This document shows, piece after piece, positions 60,884-64,000 of a stretch of DNA of 64,000 nt. How positions within the stretch are numbered: the stretch's first letter is position 1; each line of letters starts with the position of its first letter. Under the pieces are notes generated by a model. The model saw only the letters and a program-made list of their open reading frames with translations, was not told the DNA's origin and searched no databases. Source of the DNA: Salipiger abyssi (GTDB lineage: Bacteria > Pseudomonadota > Alphaproteobacteria > Rhodobacterales > Rhodobacteraceae); NCBI RefSeq assembly GCF_001975705.1, contig NZ_CP015093.1, forward strand, positions 62,001 through 126,000. Reading direction: 5' to 3'. The translations under genes were made by a program, and so were the position numbers.

Positions 60884-61510
60884 ATGCCGACACTGGCACG
60901 AACAGCAAGCATTCTCGCGATCACCGTGCTGACCACCGGAGCAGCCCTGGCCGACAGCGGCCACCACGATCGCGATGGCTCGGGGCCTCGCATGGGCGCC
61001 GACGAGCCGCGCATGGGCCGCGACGCCATGCCGATGGGCGGCGACGGGCACGAGATGATGGAGCACATGATGCGCATGATGATGCAGATGCACGGCTCGG
61101 ACGCGATGGGCCCGGGCACGGGCATGGGGTTCATGGGCGGCCCCGGCATGGGCGGAATGTCCATGATGGACCGCGACATGATGCAGATGATGATGGGACC
61201 GGACATGATGAACGACATGCCCGGCCAGATGATGCAGTCGCGCCTCGAGGACTACGACGCGGGTGGCGACGGCGCGCTGAACCTCGACGAGTTCGCCGAG
61301 TGGCACGCCGCGATGCTGCGCGAGACCATGGTCGACCGCTTCCAGCATCTTGACGCGGACGGTGATGGCACGATCACCTCCGGGGAAATGAAGGCCCTCG
61401 CCGGCCGCGTGGCCCGGATGCGCGGCGGCGAGCCTGACAGGCGGCCGATGATGCAGGGCGATGACACGGGCGACCGCCCGATGATGCAGGGCATGCCGGA
61501 CCAGAACTGA
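60884..61510 (+). CDS. Periplasmic Met-rich EF-hand protein
   Basis: The 208-residue protein has a signal peptide, then about 75 residues rich in Met, Gly, His and Asp (for example MMEHMMRMMMQMHG). Two EF-hands follow: DYDAGGDGALNLDEF from D123 and DADGDGTITSGEM from D157. The tail repeats PMMQG. Met-rich segments favour Cu(I) or Ag(I), and EF-hands bind Ca2+. GGAGG precedes the ATG. It is the first gene of the plus-strand group, divergent from the two-component system that may control it. Confidence 0.75.
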   Translation: MPTLARTASILAITVLTTGAALADSGHHDRDGSGPRMGADEPRMGRDAMPMGGDGHEMMEHMMRMMMQMHGSDAMGPGTGMGFMGGPGMGGMSMMDRDMMQMMMGPDMMNDMPGQMMQSRLEDYDAGGDGALNLDEFAEWHAAMLRETMVDRFQHLDADGDGTITSGEMKALAGRVARMRGGEPDRRPMMQGDDTGDRPMMQGMPDQN

Positions 61511-61582
61511 ATCGGCTGCACTGCGTTGACCCGTGGCCCGGTCCGCCGGACCGGGCCCGACCAATCGGAAAGGAGCAGTTCC

Positions 61583-61969
61583 ATGAGCTACACGCACGAC
61601 CGCCTGCTGAAAGGCGTCTCCATCGACGATGCCGAGGCGCGCCTCCGCGCGTCGCTCTCGGATGCCGGCTTTGGCGTCCTGACCGAAATCGACGTCCGGG
61701 AGACGATGAAGAAGAAGATCGGCGCCGAAATGGACGGCTACCGCATCCTCGGCGCCTGCAACCCGAAGATGGCCTACGAGGCGATCGGGATCGAGCCCCG
61801 CGTCGGCGCGATGCTACCCTGCAACGTGATCCTGCGCGAGACCGATGGCGGGACCGAGATCAGCGCGATCGACCCCGTCGCCTCGATGACGGCCATCGAC
61901 AACGACGACCTGCACACCGTCGCCGGCCAGGTCCGCGACATGCTGATCGGTGCCGTCGATGCCGCCTGA
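61583..61969 (+). CDS. DUF302 family protein
   Basis: The 128-residue protein shows the DUF302 pattern: DAEARLRASLSDAGFGVLTEIDV, then YRILGACNPKMAYEAI, then VGAMLPCNVILRE. It is a small alpha/beta protein of unknown function, common in metal and sulfur islands; the two conserved cysteines may be functional. AAGGAG precedes the ATG at 61583 with good spacing; the open frame upstream is not used. It lies 12 bases before the channel gene. Confidence 0.78.
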   Translation: MSYTHDRLLKGVSIDDAEARLRASLSDAGFGVLTEIDVRETMKKKIGAEMDGYRILGACNPKMAYEAIGIEPRVGAMLPCNVILRETDGGTEISAIDPVASMTAIDNDDLHTVAGQVRDMLIGAVDAA

Positions 61970-61981
61970 TCCCGTCCGGTC

Positions 61982-62416
61982 ATGACACTTGCCGCGATTG
62001 CCATAGGAGTGGGCCTCGTCGCCCTCGTGGGCCTTGTCCACCACTACGCCCTCTACGCCCTCGGACGGGCGGCGCCGCGGCCGGATTCCAGCTCGACGAT
62101 GGCGATACAGTCGACCTTCATCGGTCTGCTGCTTCTCCACGTCGCCGAGATCCTTGGCCTCGCCGCGGCGAACCGGTGGCTGCTGGGCTGGGACGGCCTG
62201 GGCGGACCCGCCTCCGCCCCCCTGTCCTGGGCCGACCTCATCTACCTGACCGGGGTGAACTTCACCACGCTGGGCTACACGCAGATCGAGCTCGCCGGTG
62301 ACATCAGGATCGTGACCATGCTTCAATCCCTGGGCGGCTTCATGATCCTGACCTGGTCGGCCACCTACCTCTTCACCGTGTGCCAGAGGAGCTGGCGACG
62401 CGCCGAGAACGAATGA
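61982..62416 (+). CDS. Small ion channel-like membrane protein
   Basis: A 144-residue protein with three helices and a pore-like segment VNFTTLGYTQIEL that resembles the selectivity-filter region of bacterial K+ channel family proteins (Ion_trans_2). The canonical filter TVGYG is replaced by TLGYT, so selectivity is uncertain. It could be a cation channel or a related pore-less membrane protein. It overlaps the TVP38 gene by four bases. Confidence 0.65.
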   Translation: MTLAAIAIGVGLVALVGLVHHYALYALGRAAPRPDSSSTMAIQSTFIGLLLLHVAEILGLAAANRWLLGWDGLGGPASAPLSWADLIYLTGVNFTTLGYTQIELAGDIRIVTMLQSLGGFMILTWSATYLFTVCQRSWRRAENE

Positions 62417-63129
62417 CGGAAGCCACGGGGAAGCGGACACTCAGGATCGTCGCGGCGGGCGCCGGGGTCCTGCTGCTGGCCGCGTTGGTCGTGGCCTGGC
62501 TGGCCGGCTGGCCACCCGATGGCCTCGACCGTGAGACCGTCGCCCGCTGGGTCGCGGGCGCCGGACCGTGGGGGCCGCTTGCCGTGATCGGCCTGATGAC
62601 GGCGGCGGTCGTGGCCAGCCCGCTGCCCAGTGCGCCGATCGCGCTCGCCGCCGGGGCGGCCTACGGACATTACGCGGGTGCGGCCTATGTCGCGCTCGGC
62701 TCCGAGCTCGGCGCGGTCTCGGCCTTTCTCATCGCGCGCGGGGCCGGCCGCGGCGCGGTCGAGCGCATGCTCGGCGACAAGCGCGACTACGGCCTGCTCG
62801 GCTCGCAGAACGCGCTGACGCTGACCGTCTTCGTCAGCCGCCTGCTGCCCTTCGTGTCCTTCGACGCGATGAGCTACGCCGCCGGGCTGAGCCGCCTGCA
62901 CTTCTGGCGCTTCGCGCTGGCCACCCTGGCCGGGATCCTGCCGGCCAGCTTCGTGCTCGCGCATTTCGGCAGCGTGGCCGTGCAGGGCGATTTCGGCACG
63001 GCGGAATGGATCGCCCTCGGCCTCGGGCTGCTGACCGCGGTGCCGCTGGTGCTGCTCGCCCTGCGCGGCGGAACGGGCGCGAACCGACGGCAGACCGAAC
63101 AGATACAGGACAAGGAACACATCAGATGA
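62413..63129 (+). CDS. TVP38/TMEM64 (DedA-like) membrane protein
   Basis: The 238-residue protein has about six helices and the SNARE-associated/DedA motif region: PLPSAPIALAAGAAYGHYAG and FVSRLLPFVSFDAMSYAAGLSRLHFWRF. These proteins are thought to move lipids or lipid-linked carriers and support envelope stability. The ATG at 62413 is used because it overlaps the channel gene stop (ATGA). Its own stop overlaps the permease start. Confidence 0.82.
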   Translation: MTEATGKRTLRIVAAGAGVLLLAALVVAWLAGWPPDGLDRETVARWVAGAGPWGPLAVIGLMTAAVVASPLPSAPIALAAGAAYGHYAGAAYVALGSELGAVSAFLIARGAGRGAVERMLGDKRDYGLLGSQNALTLTVFVSRLLPFVSFDAMSYAAGLSRLHFWRFALATLAGILPASFVLAHFGSVAVQGDFGTAEWIALGLGLLTAVPLVLLALRGGTGANRRQTEQIQDKEHIR

Positions 63130-64000
63130 GCTCCGACTACCGGGAAAACAGCATCACCCTTCTCGACGCCATCGCCATGGGCACCGGCGTGATGATCGGC
63201 GCCGGCATCCTCGCGCTGACAGGGCAGATCGCCGACCTGGCCGGCCCGCTCTTTCCCTTCGCCTTCATCGCCGGCGCGGTCGTGACCGCCTTCAGCGCCT
63301 ATACCTACATCAAGATGTCGAACGCCTACCCCTCGGCGGGCGGGATCGGGATGATCCTGCAGAAGGCTTATGGGCCCACCACCGTCGCCGCCGGCGCCGC
63401 GCTGCTGATGGCGCTTTCGATGGTGATCAATGAAAGCCTCGTGGCGCGGACCTTCGCCAACTACCTGCTGCGCGGTCTCGACATGCCCCGCGACACCTGG
63501 CTGGTGCCCGCGATCAGTGTCGGCGTGATCTTCTTCGCGTGGCTGGTCAACATCTCGGGGAACCGTTCGGTCGGGTGGCTGTCGGTCCTCATGGCCGCCC
63601 TCAAGGTCGGGGGCATCACGCTCTTCGGCGCGGCGGCGCTCTGGGCCGGCGGGTTCAGCTTCGAGGCCACGGGCCGCGGCGGCGAAACGACGGGTGCAGC
63701 CGGCTTTGTCGCCTCGATGGCGCTGGCCATCCTCGCCTTCAAGGGCTTCACCACCATCACCAACAGCGGCGCCGAGATCACCAAGCCGCACCGCAACGTC
63801 GGCCGCGCCATCGTCATCTCCATCGCGGTCTGCACGCTGGTCTACCTGCTGGTCGCCTTTGCCGTCGGCAGCAGTCTGCCGCTCGACCGGATCGTGGCTG
63901 CCAAGGACTATGCCTTGGCCGAGGCCGCCGAACCCGCGCTCGGGCGCACCGGCTTCTACCTCACAGTCGCGCTTGCACTGGTTGCCACGGCTTCGGGCCT
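63126..64000 (+). CDS. APC-family amino acid/amine permease, incomplete at window end
   Basis: The first 291 residues of an APC permease are present. The opening helix ITLLDAIAMGTGVMIGAGILALTG has the unwound Gly-rich binding segment. A repeated helix pattern, FKGFTTITNSGAEITKPHRNVG and several more helices follow. The gene continues beyond the window. Its ATG overlaps the TVP38 stop. The substrate is not predictable. It is the fifth gene of the plus-strand group. Confidence 0.82.
   Translation, partial: MSSDYRENSITLLDAIAMGTGVMIGAGILALTGQIADLAGPLFPFAFIAGAVVTAFSAYTYIKMSNAYPSAGGIGMILQKAYGPTTVAAGAALLMALSMVINESLVARTFANYLLRGLDMPRDTWLVPAISVGVIFFAWLVNISGNRSVGWLSVLMAALKVGGITLFGAAALWAGGFSFEATGRGGETTGAAGFVASMALAILAFKGFTTITNSGAEITKPHRNVGRAIVISIAVCTLVYLLVAFAVGSSLPLDRIVAAKDYALAEAAEPALGRTGFYLTVALALVATASG

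Overview
The window is about 60% GC and looks like accessory DNA, probably a large plasmid or a genomic island in an alphaproteobacterium of the Rhodobacterales (Roseobacter/Paracoccus type). I infer this from the IS types, the family variants (PrtN-like, PrlF, CueR/CopA, CcmI-type cytochrome maturation) and codon use. No rRNA, tRNA or CRISPR array was recognised.

Region 1 (1-18.9 kb) is a dense defence island. It begins with a broken AbiEii gene and a truncated IS5-type transposase. A SPARTA-type pair follows on the minus strand (TIR-APAZ plus short PIWI Argonaute). Next is a plus-strand pair of a RAMA-domain protein and a HEPN-like protein. A ten-gene block of DNA-phosphorothioation character comes after that. 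Its plus-strand arm is a small protein, a DndD-like SMC ATPase, Dnd-associated protein 4 and a PLD-helicase restriction enzyme. Its minus-strand arm is DUF4007, a large P-loop ATPase, a short DndC-like PAPS-reductase protein, DUF262 and SIR2. A DndA/IscS-like cysteine desulfurase is divergent from that arm. DndB and DndE homologues were not seen. This composite is the best candidate for a little-described system.

Region 2 (18.9-30 kb) is a patchwork of decay and small defence modules. It holds a frameshifted IS5 copy, an integrase remnant, a PrtN-like regulator, a ParA remnant, a PHP-SMC ATPase (TrlF/Ppl type) with an Abi_C gene, a HigB-HigA pair with a palindromic operator, a PrlF remnant, a DEDD exonuclease, an IS21 remnant, and a set of 21-bp iterons that looks like a plasmid origin without a recognised rep gene.

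Region 3 (30.1-37.7 kb) is a compact module of one-strand genes: a 765-aa unknown, a DNA-binding-like protein, a deletion derivative of a tyrosine recombinase, and two overlapping tyrosine-recombinase genes. It probably mobilises adjacent DNA.

Region 4 (37.7-64 kb) is a copper and periplasmic redox island. It contains CopA/CueR/methyltransferase, CopZ, and a long minus-strand operon with an L,D-transpeptidase, four c-type cytochromes, a multicopper oxidase and DsbA. ScsB and a CDF exporter follow, then a CcmF-G-H-I set driven from a response regulator/histidine kinase pair, and finally a plus-strand operon (Met-rich EF-hand protein, DUF302, ion channel, TVP38, APC permease running off the end). 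Three CueR-type boxes link copper sensing to CopA, CopZ and a small membrane protein. The likely logic is copper export from the cytoplasm, Cu(I) oxidation and electron transfer in the periplasm, thiol repair, and local assembly of the cytochromes required.
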